64,000 bases of DNA from Pseudomonas fluorescens (GCF_902497785.1 NZ_CABVHK010000019.1:62001-126000), one strand, 5' to 3'; counted from the stretch's first letter, positions 1 through 8,242 are shown. Numbers and translations: made by a program. The notes: a model not told the origin generated them from the letters alone.

Positions 1-4
1 GGTT

Positions 5-40
5 GGAAATGCCTGTGTCGTGAGATGCGGGCATTTTTTC
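5..40 (+). terminator. Terminator-like hairpin at the window edge
   Basis: An AAATGCC arm near position 7 and a GGGCATTT arm near position 29 are followed by a T run. This is probably the intrinsic terminator of a gene lying before the window. The rest of 1-184 holds nothing that I recognise. Confidence 0.45.
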
Positions 41-184
41 GTCGGCTGTTTTTGGCGGACGAGGTCGTTAGGTATCAGTTGAAAAAGCCCGGATGGAAAG
101 AGTTGGATAGTTTTTATGGGCTGCCATTTCGCAGCCGATTTAGGCTAGAGCGGGCTTGGCAGCGGATTTGCCTGGTACAGGTTT

Positions 185-541
185 TCACTTGCCGGGAGCT
201 GCGGCTGGCGGCGCTATTGGGCGTACGGTGAGTTCCAGACCTATCGCTGTCATCAGCTTTCTTATGGTCTCAAAGCGCGTTTTGGATCCGCCTTTAAGCA
301 ATTTGTAAAGGCTTTCGCGGTTGAGTCCGGCTTCCAGGGCGACTCTGTTCATGCCTTTGGCTTTTGCAACTTCGCCCAGAGCATGAATGAACGCAGCGTC
401 GCCAAACTTCATGCTTTCGGAAATGTAAGCAGCCATAATTTCCGGGTTGTCGAGAAAGCTGGATGCTTCATAGAGGCTTGTGCCTGAAGTGTCCAGGCCA
501 AGGATCGGCATATCTTCGGGATCGAATCGGTTATTTGTCAT
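185..541 (-). CDS. HTH antitoxin of a HigB/RelE-type toxin-antitoxin pair (HI1420 family)
   Basis: This 118-residue protein resembles the 'putative addiction module antidote' family (HI1420-like). Residues about 45-110 form an Xre-like helix-turn-helix; ALGEVAKAKGMNRVALEAGL followed by NRESLYKLL is the DNA-binding core. The N-terminal 40 residues probably contact the toxin, and the tail is Pro/Ala-rich. In this family the antitoxin neutralises the toxin and represses its own operon. Only one base separates its ATG from the toxin's TGA, so the two should be translationally coupled. The toxin gene comes first, which is the usual order for HigBA/HI1419-HI1420 pairs. I am confident of the family; activity is not known. 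Confidence 0.88.
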   Translation of the reverse strand: MTNNRFDPEDMPILGLDTSGTSLYEASSFLDNPEIMAAYISESMKFGDAAFIHALGEVAKAKGMNRVALEAGLNRESLYKLLKGGSKTRFETIRKLMTAIGLELTVRPIAPPAAAPGK

Positions 542-542
542 T

Positions 543-857
543 TCATTTACCTCTCATGGCAACGAGGATTTGTTTAGCTCGTTTGATGCCTCTCATTTGA
601 TCAGTTTTATCGCTTCCAGTGAGCATCGTGTAGACGGTCGTCCCGGTGCGAACGAAATAGAGCCTGTAGCCGGGGCCACCAAAAACACGCATTTCGCTCA
701 CACCGCCGCCCACGCTTTCGCAATCTCCAAAATGGCCCACTTCGGCGCGGTCCAGCCGGTTTAAAATAGCGGTTTTTCCATCAGCATCCTTTACATCCCG
801 CAGCCACCTATCAAACTCCAGCGTTTTGTAGATACTGTTTTTTTTCTTCTCGATCAT
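543..857 (-). CDS. RelE/ParE-fold toxin (HI1419 family)
   Basis: A 104-residue basic protein of the RelE/ParE superfamily, HI1419 ('upstream of HI1420') subgroup. Visible signatures are the N-terminal FDRWLRDVKDADGKTAILNR helix, the central EMRVFGGPGYRLYFVRTG strand pair and the C-terminal KTDQMRGIKRAKQIL segment. Family members are usually ribosome-dependent mRNA interferases, although several chromosomal copies act only weakly. It lies directly upstream of its antitoxin in one transcript on the minus strand. It is full length for the family and shows no sign of decay. Confidence 0.88.
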   Translation of the reverse strand: MIEKKKNSIYKTLEFDRWLRDVKDADGKTAILNRLDRAEVGHFGDCESVGGGVSEMRVFGGPGYRLYFVRTGTTVYTMLTGSDKTDQMRGIKRAKQILVAMRGK

Positions 858-954
858 AGACTCGTATGTAGCCTACTGGCTACTCCATATTTTTGGCGGC
901 CATTGGTTGCAGGTGTACGTGTGTCCTGCAATCGCGCCGTTGAGCAGTCATGGG

Positions 955-987
955 CTAAAAAAACCAGCCTCCATGCGGTTTTTTTAC
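955..987 (-). terminator. Probable terminator of the small gene at 1001-1294
   Basis: An A run followed by ACC, and a GGT arm followed by seven T on the opposite side, flank an 11-nt spacer. Read on the minus strand it gives a short A/T-rich hairpin followed by T residues just after the small gene's stop codon. The GC part of the stem is short. Confidence 0.4.
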
Positions 988-1000
988 GTTTGAGGAACGG

Positions 1001-1294
1001 TTACTCACCTCTGGCGCTAGCAAACCCACGCTGCTCAATCACCCGAAACACATCGCTCACGTCCTGGAGCAAGATCCGGGCGATGTTGGCGACGGTGTTG
1101 ATGTCGTTTTCGGCGTAGTCGGGGAGGTTGGTGCAGCCCATGAGCTGTAGGTAGGGGAGGACAGCGTTGAGGCGTTCGCTGACGACGTTGTGGAGCTCGC
1201 GGATTGGGGCGTCGCTGTCGACGACCAGGACGGGGTAGTCGGTGGCGAATTGGGACATTGGGATGAAGCGGCGTGGCGGGTGTTGGGTTGTCAT
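1001..1294 (-). CDS. Small Pseudomonas protein, DUF3077-like
   Basis: A 97-residue protein with no signal peptide or membrane segment. I chose the ATG at 1294 because an AGGA ribosome-binding site lies 8 nt upstream; a longer frame runs to 1444 but has no such site. The sequence (a disordered start, then VLVVDSDAPIRELHNVVSER and a helical half with DINTVANIARILLQDVSDVF) resembles the small DUF3077-type proteins that fluorescent pseudomonads carry in many paralogues, most of unknown role. It stands alone between the toxin-antitoxin pair and a gene-free stretch. Function cannot be assigned. Confidence 0.65.
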   Translation of the reverse strand: MTTQHPPRRFIPMSQFATDYPVLVVDSDAPIRELHNVVSERLNAVLPYLQLMGCTNLPDYAENDINTVANIARILLQDVSDVFRVIEQRGFASARGE

Positions 1295-1754
1295 GGAAGT
1301 AGTCCTAAAAAGATGAATCACAATCGCCTCATCCGATTGCCGGCGAAGGTTGGCAATGGGCGTCTGGCGGTCTTTGGTGTCTTCTTTTTGGGCTGCGAAT
1401 CCCGGGCACCGACAATGGCGGTCAGGCCAAACTATAAGCGCCAATTTCTGGGCTCACAACCGGGCTGTAGGACGCTCCGGCCATCGTTCGGGCAAGGCGC
1501 AATGCCACTGTCTGCGGGCTTTTCGCGATATTCCGGGTGGTGTGGGGTGCCGTTGGAAATGGGGTGCAGGGTTTGGGGTCGCTTCGCGGCCCAGCGGGGA
1601 TAAATCCCCTCACCACAGAGGGTAAATTCCTACGAGATTCTCGGATGGCGGGTTTGAGAGTCGAGCGGTGAAAAAAACAACAAAGCCCCAATGGTTGGGG
1701 CTTTGTGGTTTCAAGCTATGCGGTTTCCAACGACTGATTGCGGATCAACCGACG
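1295..1754. other. Gene-free stretch between two small minus-strand genes
   Basis: About 460 bases without a convincing gene. It contains the upstream region of the small gene ending at 1294, a REP-like segment around 1577-1616 (GGCCCAGCGGGGATAAATCC region) and the strong bidirectional hairpin at 1681-1705. Several open frames cross it, but none has a ribosome-binding site or a recognisable protein. Confidence 0.6.
1671..1705 (-). terminator. Intrinsic terminator, minus strand
   Basis: CAAAGCCCCAA and TTGGGGCTTTG form a perfect 11-bp stem with a 3-nt loop. On the minus strand it is followed by a T-rich run (TTGTTTTTTT). It follows the PLDc_N gene on the same strand. Confidence 0.85.
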
Positions 1755-1973
1755 TCACTGCCTGGCCTGCGGCGAATGCGGATTCGGGTTGGTGTGTTTC
1801 GGTCCCGCCACGGCCCACGCGATCAATCCGAACAGCGGAACAAATACAATCACCACCATCCAGACGAGTTTATTGCTGGATTTGCCTTCGGCCTTGCGGA
1901 CTTTGTTGATGGCCCATAACTCGATCAGCACGAGGACTGCGGCGAGTACGATCCAGAGGGTTTCGGTTTGCAT
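1755..1973 (-). CDS. Small membrane protein with PLD-nuclease N-terminal domain (PLDc_N)
   Basis: A 72-residue protein with two hydrophobic helices, about residues 6-24 and 36-55, joined by a short basic loop (NKVRKAEGKSS). This two-helix hairpin ending in FGLIAWAVAGPK is the PLDc_N domain, found at the N terminus of cardiolipin synthases and also as stand-alone inner-membrane proteins in pseudomonads. There is no catalytic HKD motif, so it is not a phospholipase by itself. It appears to be a single-gene unit, since a strong terminator lies just downstream. Confidence 0.75.
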   Translation of the reverse strand: MQTETLWIVLAAVLVLIELWAINKVRKAEGKSSNKLVWMVVIVFVPLFGLIAWAVAGPKHTNPNPHSPQARQ

Positions 1974-2099
1974 GGGTTACCTCCTAAGGTCATGGCTTTA
2001 GGTGGTTTGATGCGGGTGGGGTTCATTTATTTTTGGGATCAGAAGATCGCAGCCTCGTTGCACTCGACAGCTCCTACAGGCGATGGCGTCAGTTTGGAC

Positions 2100-2131
2100 G
2101 CCATCGCGAGCAGGCTCGCTCCCACAGGGGA
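2100..2131 (-). repeat. Single REP unit
   Basis: GCGAGCAGGCTCGCTCCCACAG is one half of the fluorescens-type REP palindrome. It lies just after the NCS1 permease stop codon, with a decayed partner near 2070. Confidence 0.75.
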
Positions 2132-2141
2132 TTGGGGGATT

Positions 2142-3557
2142 TTAAATGGAGTTGGCGAGTTTTCCGCTGCAGAGGCGGCGTTTGTAGGCGGTGTCGCGGT
2201 TGGCCAGCCAGTAGTAGAGCGGCGAGGTGATGAGCAGGCCGACCAGCCACGACAGGTCGGCGCCGTTGATGTGTTCGGAGATCGGGCCGACGTACAGCGG
2301 GGTGTTCATGAAGGGGATTTGCACGGCGATGCCGATGGCGTAGGCCAGCAGTGCCTGCGGGTTGTAGCGGCCGTAGATGCCGCCGTCGACCTTGAAAATC
2401 GAGTGGATGTCGTATTGGCCTTTGTGAATCGCGTAGAAGTCGATCAGGTTGATCGCGGTCCAGGGCACCAGCACCACGAGCAGCACCAGAACCATGTCGA
2501 CGAAGTGGCCGATGAAGTTGGCGGAGGCGCCGACGGCGGCGAAGCAGCAGGCGGCGAGGATGATGATCGAGAGGATGGCGCGGCTTTTGGCGGTCGGGAT
2601 CCAGCGGTAGGCGAAGGTCTGGATCAGGGTGATCAGCGACAGCACGGCACCGTAGAGGTTGAGGGCGTTGTGGCTGATGACGCTGAGCAGGAACAGCACC
2701 AGCATCAACGGGCCGATGGAGCCGGTGGCGAGTTTGACCGCGTCCATGGTGTCCATGCCGACCGGCGTGGCGAGCACGGCGACGGCGCCAAAGATGAACG
2801 AGAGGCTGGAGCCGAGCACGGTGCCCAGATACGTGGTCCAGAACGTGGCGGCCACCGGCACGTTGGCCGGCAGGTAGCGCGAGTAGTCGGAGACGTACGG
2901 CGCGAAGGCGATTTGCCAGAGCGCGGCGAGGGACACGGTGGCCAGCCAGCCGGAAATGTTGAAGCTGCCGCGGGTGAGGAAGTCAGCGGTTTGCACATGG
3001 GTGAAGATGTAGCCGAAGCCGAGCACGATGCCGGCACCGAGTACCCAGGTGCCGATGCGGTTGAGCACGTGGATGAAGCGGTAGCCGATGATGCCGATGA
3101 TGCCCGAGCCGAGGGCACCGATGACGATGCCGACCGGCACCGGCACGCTGTCGACTACGCCGTGCAGGGACTTGCCGGCGAGGACGATGTTGGAGGCGAA
3201 GAAGCCGATGTACATGATGCCGGCGATCAGCACCACCAGCAGGGCGCCGAGGGAGCCGAACTGGGCGCGGCTCTGGATCATTTGCGGGATGCCCATCTGC
3301 GGGCCCTGCGCCGAGTGCAGCGCCATCAGCACACCACCGACCAGGTGACCGACGAGAATGGCGACGATGCCCCACACCAGATTCAGGTGGAACATCTGCA
3401 CGCCGAGCGCGCCGGTGACGATGGGCAGCGGGGCGATGTTGCCACCGAACCAGAGGGTGAACAGGTCGCGGGTTTTGCCGTGGCGATCTTCGGGCGGCAC
3501 GTAGCCGATGGTGTGTTTTTCGATGAGCGGGGCGGAGGTAGTTGCTGCGGTAACCAT
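2142..3557 (-). CDS. NCS1-family cytosine/purine/allantoin-type permease
   Basis: A 471-residue inner-membrane protein with about 12 hydrophobic segments, matching the nucleobase:cation symporter-1 family (CodB/allantoin permease type). The start at 3557 is preceded by GGAG 6 nt upstream; an in-frame extension to 3719 lacks one. TLWFGGNIAPLPIVTGAL (helix 1) and WQIAFAPYVSDYSRYLP (helix 6) are the classic NCS1 substrate and sodium site regions. It is the last gene of the operon that also encodes a flavin monooxygenase, a RidA-like protein, a DUF1028 protein and an ArgE-type deacylase, so its substrate is probably the nitrogen heterocycle or ureide those enzymes break down. The exact substrate cannot be read from sequence. 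Confidence 0.88.
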   Translation of the reverse strand: MVTAATTSAPLIEKHTIGYVPPEDRHGKTRDLFTLWFGGNIAPLPIVTGALGVQMFHLNLVWGIVAILVGHLVGGVLMALHSAQGPQMGIPQMIQSRAQFGSLGALLVVLIAGIMYIGFFASNIVLAGKSLHGVVDSVPVPVGIVIGALGSGIIGIIGYRFIHVLNRIGTWVLGAGIVLGFGYIFTHVQTADFLTRGSFNISGWLATVSLAALWQIAFAPYVSDYSRYLPANVPVAATFWTTYLGTVLGSSLSFIFGAVAVLATPVGMDTMDAVKLATGSIGPLMLVLFLLSVISHNALNLYGAVLSLITLIQTFAYRWIPTAKSRAILSIIILAACCFAAVGASANFIGHFVDMVLVLLVVLVPWTAINLIDFYAIHKGQYDIHSIFKVDGGIYGRYNPQALLAYAIGIAVQIPFMNTPLYVGPISEHINGADLSWLVGLLITSPLYYWLANRDTAYKRRLCSGKLANSI

Positions 3558-3723
3558 GACGGACTCCAAGGCAATTTGAGTACGTGGACGTACTTCGGTG
3601 AGCGTCGCAACGGGGCGACGCTTTTCTTGTTGGAGTGGATGATGTGCGGTGGGTCGGGATAGATAAATTACAAAGATTGTTGGTAGAGACGTTAAAAAAT
3701 GTAGGTCGATGGTCACCAAAAAA

Positions 3724-3818
3724 CCTGTGGGAGCGGGCTTGCCCGCGATAGCGGATTGGCGGCCAACACAGGTGTTGATTGTTAGATCGCTATCGCGGGC
3801 AAGCCCGCTCCCACAGGG
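3724..3818. repeat. REP doublet between argE-like and NCS1 genes
   Basis: Two inverted REP units (CTGTGGGAGCGGGCTTGCCC at 3724 and its inverse ending at 3818) are separated by about 30 nt. Doublets like this within a transcript can stabilise upstream mRNA or terminate part of it, so the permease may be expressed less than the genes before it. Confidence 0.85.
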
Positions 3819-3842
3819 TATTAGGGGTGTTCAAAATCTATG

Positions 3843-4994
3843 CTATCCGCTGATTGACAGCAGCATTCTGTGGAGCATTTCATCGCAGCCGTTCAGTTGG
3901 TCGAGGCTGATGAATTCGTCGGGTTTGTGACCCTGGTCCATGCTGCCGGGGCCGCAGACGACGGTGGGGATGCCGGCTGCGTTGAAGAGGCCGCCTTCGG
4001 TGCCGAAGGCGACGGTGGCGAATTCGCGGGAGCCGCAGAAGGCGGCGATCAGTTCAGCGGCTTCGCTGCGTGCGTCGGTTGCCAATCCGGGGTACGCCGA
4101 TAGCTCGCTGAAGCGGATTTCACTCTGTTCACTCACGGCCTTCATGCGCGGCAGTAATTGCTGATCGGCGTAGGTCTGGAGTTCCTGCGCAACCATTCGA
4201 GGATCATCAGTCGGCAAAGCACGGATTTCAAAATCGAAGCGACAATCGGCGGGCACGATGTTCAGCGCTTTACCGCCGGAAATCACCCCGGTTTGGACCG
4301 TGGAAAATGGCGGATCAAATCGAACGTCATGATGTTCCGGGGCTTTCAATCGACTGCCAATCCGCCCCAGCTCGCCGATCAGTTCGGCAGCATATTCAAT
4401 CGCATTGACCCCCAGCGGCGCATACGCCGAATGGCACGCTTCCCCCTGAATATCGCAGCGCATCGCCAGTTTGCCTTTATGCCCGAGCACCGGTTTCAGT
4501 TCGGTCGGCTCGCCGATGATGCACAGCATTGGTTTGACCGGACGTTGCTCCAGCTCCGCCAGCAACGAACGCACGCCAAGGCAACCCACCTCTTCATCGT
4601 AGGACAGCGCAATGTGCACCGGCAGTCTTAACGAAGCGTTCACCAAGGAAGGAACAAGGGCCAGCACACACGCGATGTAGCCTTTCATGTCCGCCGTGCC
4701 GCGCCCGAACAGTTTGCCGTCTCGCTCGGTCAGTTCGAAGGGTGCCACCGTCCACGCCTGACCGTCGACCGGCACCACATCGGTGTGCCCTGACAACACG
4801 ATGCCCGGCAGGTGAGCCGGGCCAATGGTCGCGAACAGGTTGGCCTTGCTGCGCTGCTCGTTGTAGATCAAGTCGCACGACACGTCGAAACTCGCGAGGT
4901 AGTCGCGGACAAACTCGATTAGCTGCAGATTAGATTCACGGCTGGTGGTGTCGAACTCCACCAACCTTTGCAGCACATCGCGGCTGCTGCTCAT
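3843..4994 (-). CDS. argE: ArgE/DapE-type M20 deacylase (annotated acetylornithine deacetylase)
   Basis: A 383-residue zinc hydrolase of the M20 family, ArgE branch. The expected metal ligands and catalytic residues are present: H70 and D72 (SGHTDVVPV), D102 (GTADMKG), E134/E135 (SYDEEVG), E162 (GEPTEL) and a C-terminal His in DQGHKPDEF. A lid domain lies at about residues 170-290. Its ATG overlaps the stop of the DUF1028 gene by 4 bp (ATGA). Although it looks like acetylornithine deacetylase, its place in a catabolic operon with an NCS1 permease suggests it hydrolyses an N-acyl or N-carbamoyl catabolic intermediate rather than serving arginine synthesis. That substrate shift is inference. 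Confidence 0.85.
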   Translation of the reverse strand: MSSSRDVLQRLVEFDTTSRESNLQLIEFVRDYLASFDVSCDLIYNEQRSKANLFATIGPAHLPGIVLSGHTDVVPVDGQAWTVAPFELTERDGKLFGRGTADMKGYIACVLALVPSLVNASLRLPVHIALSYDEEVGCLGVRSLLAELEQRPVKPMLCIIGEPTELKPVLGHKGKLAMRCDIQGEACHSAYAPLGVNAIEYAAELIGELGRIGSRLKAPEHHDVRFDPPFSTVQTGVISGGKALNIVPADCRFDFEIRALPTDDPRMVAQELQTYADQQLLPRMKAVSEQSEIRFSELSAYPGLATDARSEAAELIAAFCGSREFATVAFGTEGGLFNAAGIPTVVCGPGSMDQGHKPDEFISLDQLNGCDEMLHRMLLSISG

Positions 4995-5668
4995 CGGTCG
5001 TCTCCGGCAACGCCATAACCCGGGGATTTGTCCGGGGCGAGGGCGCGGTCGATGTAGTCCTGAACCTGTGGGCGGTAGGCGTCCCAGAGTTTTTCCAGTT
5101 CGCCGATGGGGTTTTCGTCGGCCCAGTCGACTCGCAGGTTGATGATCGGCCAGGTGAGTTCACCGACCACCACCAGCGCGGCTGAATGCACCGGGCCCGC
5201 TTCACCACCGGCGACGATGGCGGCTTTCATGGCGGCGAGCAAGCGGTCGGCGAGTTGGCCTTCGCCGTGTTCGAACGCTTCGACTATGGCCTCGATCACG
5301 CCACGATGTGCGAGCATGTTGCCGGCGGCGACGCACTGTTCGCCGGCCACGGCGTTGTGGTTGCCAAGGGTTTGCGCGCCGCTGAAGTGAGCGGTCTGGC
5401 CGAGGTGGTCGATGGCGGTGATCTGGCGGTATTGGCTGTAGCCGTTGCGGGTGAGGACTTTGTCCAACGCCTCGGCGGGGGTGAGGCCTTGCTCCATCAG
5501 GGCGAGCACTTCGGGACCGAGGGAGGGCAGGGTGATGTTTTGCGTGGAGACGGCGCCGACGCCCGGCAGCAGCCATGGGCAACGGGCGCCGACGGCGATG
5601 CTGGAGGAGCTGATGGCGATGCCGAACTGGCCGGTTTCGGGGCAGCGGGCGGTGATGGAGAAGGTCAT
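4991..5668 (-). CDS. DUF1028 protein, Ntn-hydrolase-like
   Basis: A 225-residue protein of the DUF1028 family, whose fold resembles N-terminal nucleophile hydrolases. The N terminus (MTFSITARCPETGQFGIAIS) places a Thr after the initiator Met, and the family hallmark VGARCPWLLPGVGAVSTQN follows. The start at 5668 has an AGGAG site 9 nt upstream; a frame extension to 5752 crosses a REP element and is rejected. DUF1028 genes often occur beside RidA, ArgE-like and permease genes, as here, but no reaction is firmly established for the family. It is translationally coupled to the downstream deacylase gene. Confidence 0.85.
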   Translation of the reverse strand: MTFSITARCPETGQFGIAISSSSIAVGARCPWLLPGVGAVSTQNITLPSLGPEVLALMEQGLTPAEALDKVLTRNGYSQYRQITAIDHLGQTAHFSGAQTLGNHNAVAGEQCVAAGNMLAHRGVIEAIVEAFEHGEGQLADRLLAAMKAAIVAGGEAGPVHSAALVVVGELTWPIINLRVDWADENPIGELEKLWDAYRPQVQDYIDRALAPDKSPGYGVAGDDR

Positions 5669-5710
5669 GGGGTTTGGCTCCTGGGCATATGAAGTGTCTG
5701 GGCGGGCCTC

Positions 5711-5801
5711 ATCGCTGGCAAGCCAGCTCCCACAGGTCCGTCGTCGTGCCAAATGTTGTGGCCACTGAAGAACCCTGTGGGAGCTGGCTTGCCAGCGATG
5801 G
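5711..5801. repeat. REP doublet between RidA-like and DUF1028 genes
   Basis: Two inverted units, TGGCAAGCCAGCTCCCACAG near 5717-5736 and its inverse at 5774-5800, lie in the 153-bp gap between two same-strand genes. Confidence 0.8.
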
Positions 5802-5821
5802 CTGCGACTCGCTATTCCTGC

Positions 5822-6238
5822 TTACTCGGGAATCACCGCAATCACATCAATCTCCATCAACCACTGCGGCTGCCCCAACGCCGACACCACCAACCCGGTC
5901 GAAATCGGAAACACGCCTTTGAGCCACTTGCCGACTTCCTGATACACCGGCTCGCGATACCGCGGGTCGATCAGATAGGTCGTGGTTTTGACGATGTGGC
6001 TCAGGTCGCTGCCGGCCTCTTCGAGCAACTGCTTGACGTTGCGCATGGCTTGTTCAGCCTGCGCGCGCGGATCGCCGAGGCCGACCAGTTGGCCTTCGAA
6101 ATCCGTCCCGACCTGGCCCCGGACATACACCGTGTTGCCGGCGCGGACGGCCTGGCACAGGTCGTTGTCCAGGCTTTGGTTTGGGTAGGTTTCCTTGGTG
6201 TTGAACATGCGAATGCGGGTGTGGGTTGGCGTGGACAT
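5822..6238 (-). CDS. RidA/YjgF-family protein lacking the key arginine
   Basis: A 138-residue protein of the RidA (YjgF/YER057c/UK114) family, recognisable from TVYVRGQVGTDFEG, AEQAMRNVKQLLEEAGSDLS and the closing MEIDVIAVIP. Canonical RidA enamine/imine deaminases have an arginine in a P-x-R motif that holds the substrate carboxylate. Here the matching stretch reads PIST (residues 111-114), so Ser113 replaces it. This points to a Rid subgroup with another substrate or a non-deaminase role. AGGAG lies about 6 nt before the start. It follows the monooxygenase gene by 20 nt and belongs to the same operon. Confidence 0.85.
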   Translation of the reverse strand: MSTPTHTRIRMFNTKETYPNQSLDNDLCQAVRAGNTVYVRGQVGTDFEGQLVGLGDPRAQAEQAMRNVKQLLEEAGSDLSHIVKTTTYLIDPRYREPVYQEVGKWLKGVFPISTGLVVSALGQPQWLMEIDVIAVIPE

Positions 6239-6258
6239 GTGAAGCTCCTGAAAAAATT

Positions 6259-7569
6259 TTAAGCGCTGACGGTTGTTTTGTTGGCGAGCGGGGCGACCTC
6301 GGCCTCACGTTGCGCCGCATCGTGGTAGTCGAGATAGGAGCGCTGAATGGCGATGTGATCAGCCACGTATTTGGCGTCATGCCAAACGCCCCAGATAAAC
6401 GAAGACCCGCGCCGTGACTGCCAAGGCAATCCGAGGAAATACACCCCCGGCTCACTCGACACACCGCGCTGGTGCTGCGGCTTGCCCTTGTCGTCGAAAG
6501 CCTCGACCTTGAGCCAGCTGTAATCGGTGGCAAAACCGGTGGCCCAGATGATCGAAGTCACGCCAGCCTGGGTCAGGTCGAGTTCAAGAATCGGGTTGGT
6601 CACGCAGTCCGGATCGGGGAAGGTAATTCGCGCTTCCGGCTCTTGCGGCAGATCCAGGCCATTGCGCTCGATGTAGGCGTCGGCGGCGTTCAGCAGGGCC
6701 AGATAGTTCTCATCGCCACGTGCCAGGTTCTCGGCCAGGTTCGCTTGAAAAGTCGCGACGCCGCCGTTGAACGCCTGGGTCAGACCGACCAGCGTCATGC
6801 CGCGATGCGCCAGCCCACGGAAGTCCACCGTGCGCCCGCCATGGGCGCCGCTGACGGCGATGGTGACGTGCTCGCGGCCCGGTTTCATCGCCGCTTGATC
6901 CCACTCGCCTAACACCCCCAGCCACCAGCAGAAATCCCGGTTGCGGTAGGCGCGAGGCGGGCGGTCGTGGGCGCCGACGGAGAGGTAAACTTGCTTGCCG
7001 GCACGCTGCAATTCATCGGCAATCTGTACGCCGGACGAGCCCGCACCGACCACCAGCACCGCGCCTTCAGGCAGTTGCGCCGGGTTGCGGTAGTCGGCGG
7101 AGTGGATCTGCAGGAAGGGTTGGTCCTGCGGCGCAATCGGCGGGATCACCGGACGCTGGAAAGGCCCGGTGGCGGCCACCACACGGTTGGCCTCGATCAC
7201 GCCTTCAGAGGTTTGAATGGTGAAGCCCGGGCGGCCGACATTGCGCTCGACGTTCAGCACGTCCACGCCGGTGCGGATCGGCGCGTTGAATTTCTTGGCG
7301 TAAGCTTCGAAGTAATCGGCGACCCGTTCTTTTGGCGCAAACGCGTCGGGGCTGAGGTCGTCGAAATCCAGGCCGGGGAAACGGTCGTGCCACGCCGGAC
7401 CATTCGCCACCAGCGAATCCCAACGCCCGGTGCGCCAGCGTTCGGCAATGCGGTTGCGCTCCAGCACCAGGTGCGGCACGCCGAGTTTGCTCAGGTGTTC
7501 ACTCATGGCAATGCCAGCCTGACCGGCGCCAACAATCAACGTATCTGTTTTTATTATTTCCGTGGTCAT
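6259..7569 (-). CDS. Flavin-containing monooxygenase (CzcO/FMO-like)
   Basis: A 436-residue class B type flavoprotein. An FAD-binding GAGQAG lies at residues 14-19 and an NADPH-binding GAGSSG at 175-180. The linker motif QIHSADYRNP resembles the FMO/BVMO signature region. A third conserved stretch, IIWATGFATDYSW, is the ATG segment near the C terminus. Family members oxygenate a nitrogen, sulfur or carbonyl carbon. It is the first gene of the minus-strand operon, and the RidA-like, DUF1028, ArgE-like and permease genes follow. It probably carries out the first oxidative attack on the imported compound; which compound is unknown. Confidence 0.88.
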   Translation of the reverse strand: MTTEIIKTDTLIVGAGQAGIAMSEHLSKLGVPHLVLERNRIAERWRTGRWDSLVANGPAWHDRFPGLDFDDLSPDAFAPKERVADYFEAYAKKFNAPIRTGVDVLNVERNVGRPGFTIQTSEGVIEANRVVAATGPFQRPVIPPIAPQDQPFLQIHSADYRNPAQLPEGAVLVVGAGSSGVQIADELQRAGKQVYLSVGAHDRPPRAYRNRDFCWWLGVLGEWDQAAMKPGREHVTIAVSGAHGGRTVDFRGLAHRGMTLVGLTQAFNGGVATFQANLAENLARGDENYLALLNAADAYIERNGLDLPQEPEARITFPDPDCVTNPILELDLTQAGVTSIIWATGFATDYSWLKVEAFDDKGKPQHQRGVSSEPGVYFLGLPWQSRRGSSFIWGVWHDAKYVADHIAIQRSYLDYHDAAQREAEVAPLANKTTVSA

Positions 7570-7750
7570 CTCAATACCCTTCGAAGTTGGAGTGAGGTCG
7601 CGAACGGCCTGCCATTTCTTGGGCTCAAGACTAGGGATGACCCTGGTATCGGTAAAATATTATTAAGCTGGCATTTGAGTATAAATAACTGAGGCAGAGC
7701 CGCTTCTGTAAACTGGCCGCACCTTTCACTCCCTCGAACAAGAGATCCTC
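7570..7750. promoter_or_regulatory. Divergent promoter region of the monooxygenase operon and second RidA gene
   Basis: This 181-bp region between divergent genes contains an AT-rich core (TCGGTAAAATATTATTAAGC around 7650-7669) that contrasts with the GC-rich surroundings. It must hold both promoters. I cannot place unambiguous -35/-10 pairs. Confidence 0.5.
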
Positions 7751-8131
7751 ATGGCTAACCAAGACATCACTTTCACCCCCGATCCCGATGCGGACTCCAT
7801 CTCCTCCGACGTCGCCGGTTTCGGCGGCCTTCTGGTTTCAACGCAGATCCCGACCCGCGCTGACGGCAGCCTGGAACTGGGCGACATCACCCTGCAAAGC
7901 GAGTGCACGTTGCAGGCCTTGAAGGTCGCGCTGGAGCGCGCCGGCAGTTCCATGGACCGCGTTTTGCACCTGACCATCTACCTCACCGACATGGCCGACC
8001 GCGCTGCATTCAACGAAGTTTACAAACGTTTCTTTGCCAAGCCATGGCCGGTACGTGCCGCCGTGGGCGTGGCTGCACTGGCGGTTGAAGGCATGCGTGT
8101 GGAAGTGACCGCGATGGCGGCGAAGGGCTGA
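7751..8131 (+). CDS. RidA-family protein with intact active-site arginine
   Basis: A 126-residue RidA-family protein. Unlike the paralogue at 5822-6238, it retains the family arginine in PVRAAVGV (Arg102). Other signatures are VLHLTIYLTDMADRAAFNEV and the final MRVEVTAMAA. It could therefore hydrolyse reactive imine or enamine intermediates to the keto form. It starts with an ATG behind an AGAGA site and is transcribed away from the catabolic operon, from the shared intergenic region. The pair of different Rid proteins around one operon suggests separate tasks. Confidence 0.87.
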   Translation: MANQDITFTPDPDADSISSDVAGFGGLLVSTQIPTRADGSLELGDITLQSECTLQALKVALERAGSSMDRVLHLTIYLTDMADRAAFNEVYKRFFAKPWPVRAAVGVAALAVEGMRVEVTAMAAKG

Positions 8132-8138
8132 ATGTCAA

Positions 8139-8171
8139 ATCATGGTTATCTGATTTAGAGATAACCATGAT
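8139..8171. terminator. Perfect 12-bp inverted repeat after the second RidA gene
   Basis: ATCATGGTTATC at 8139-8150 and GATAACCATGAT at 8160-8171 are exact reverse complements around a 9-nt spacer, 7 nt past the stop codon. No T run follows, so it may be a weak terminator, an mRNA-stabilising hairpin or a protein-binding palindrome. Confidence 0.6.
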
Positions 8172-8242
8172 CTGATTAATTCGCTTCTTGAGATATCCCG
8201 TGCGCGCGTAGTGTCTGCCCTATCTGAAGAACAGAAGGGCAG

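Noticed and set aside
1968..3662. Long plus-strand open frame opposite the NCS1 permease
   Set aside because: It has highly biased Asp/Glu/His/Gly-rich composition, no domain and no ribosome-binding site. The opposite strand encodes a clear permease, so this is an antisense artefact of GC-rich codon use.
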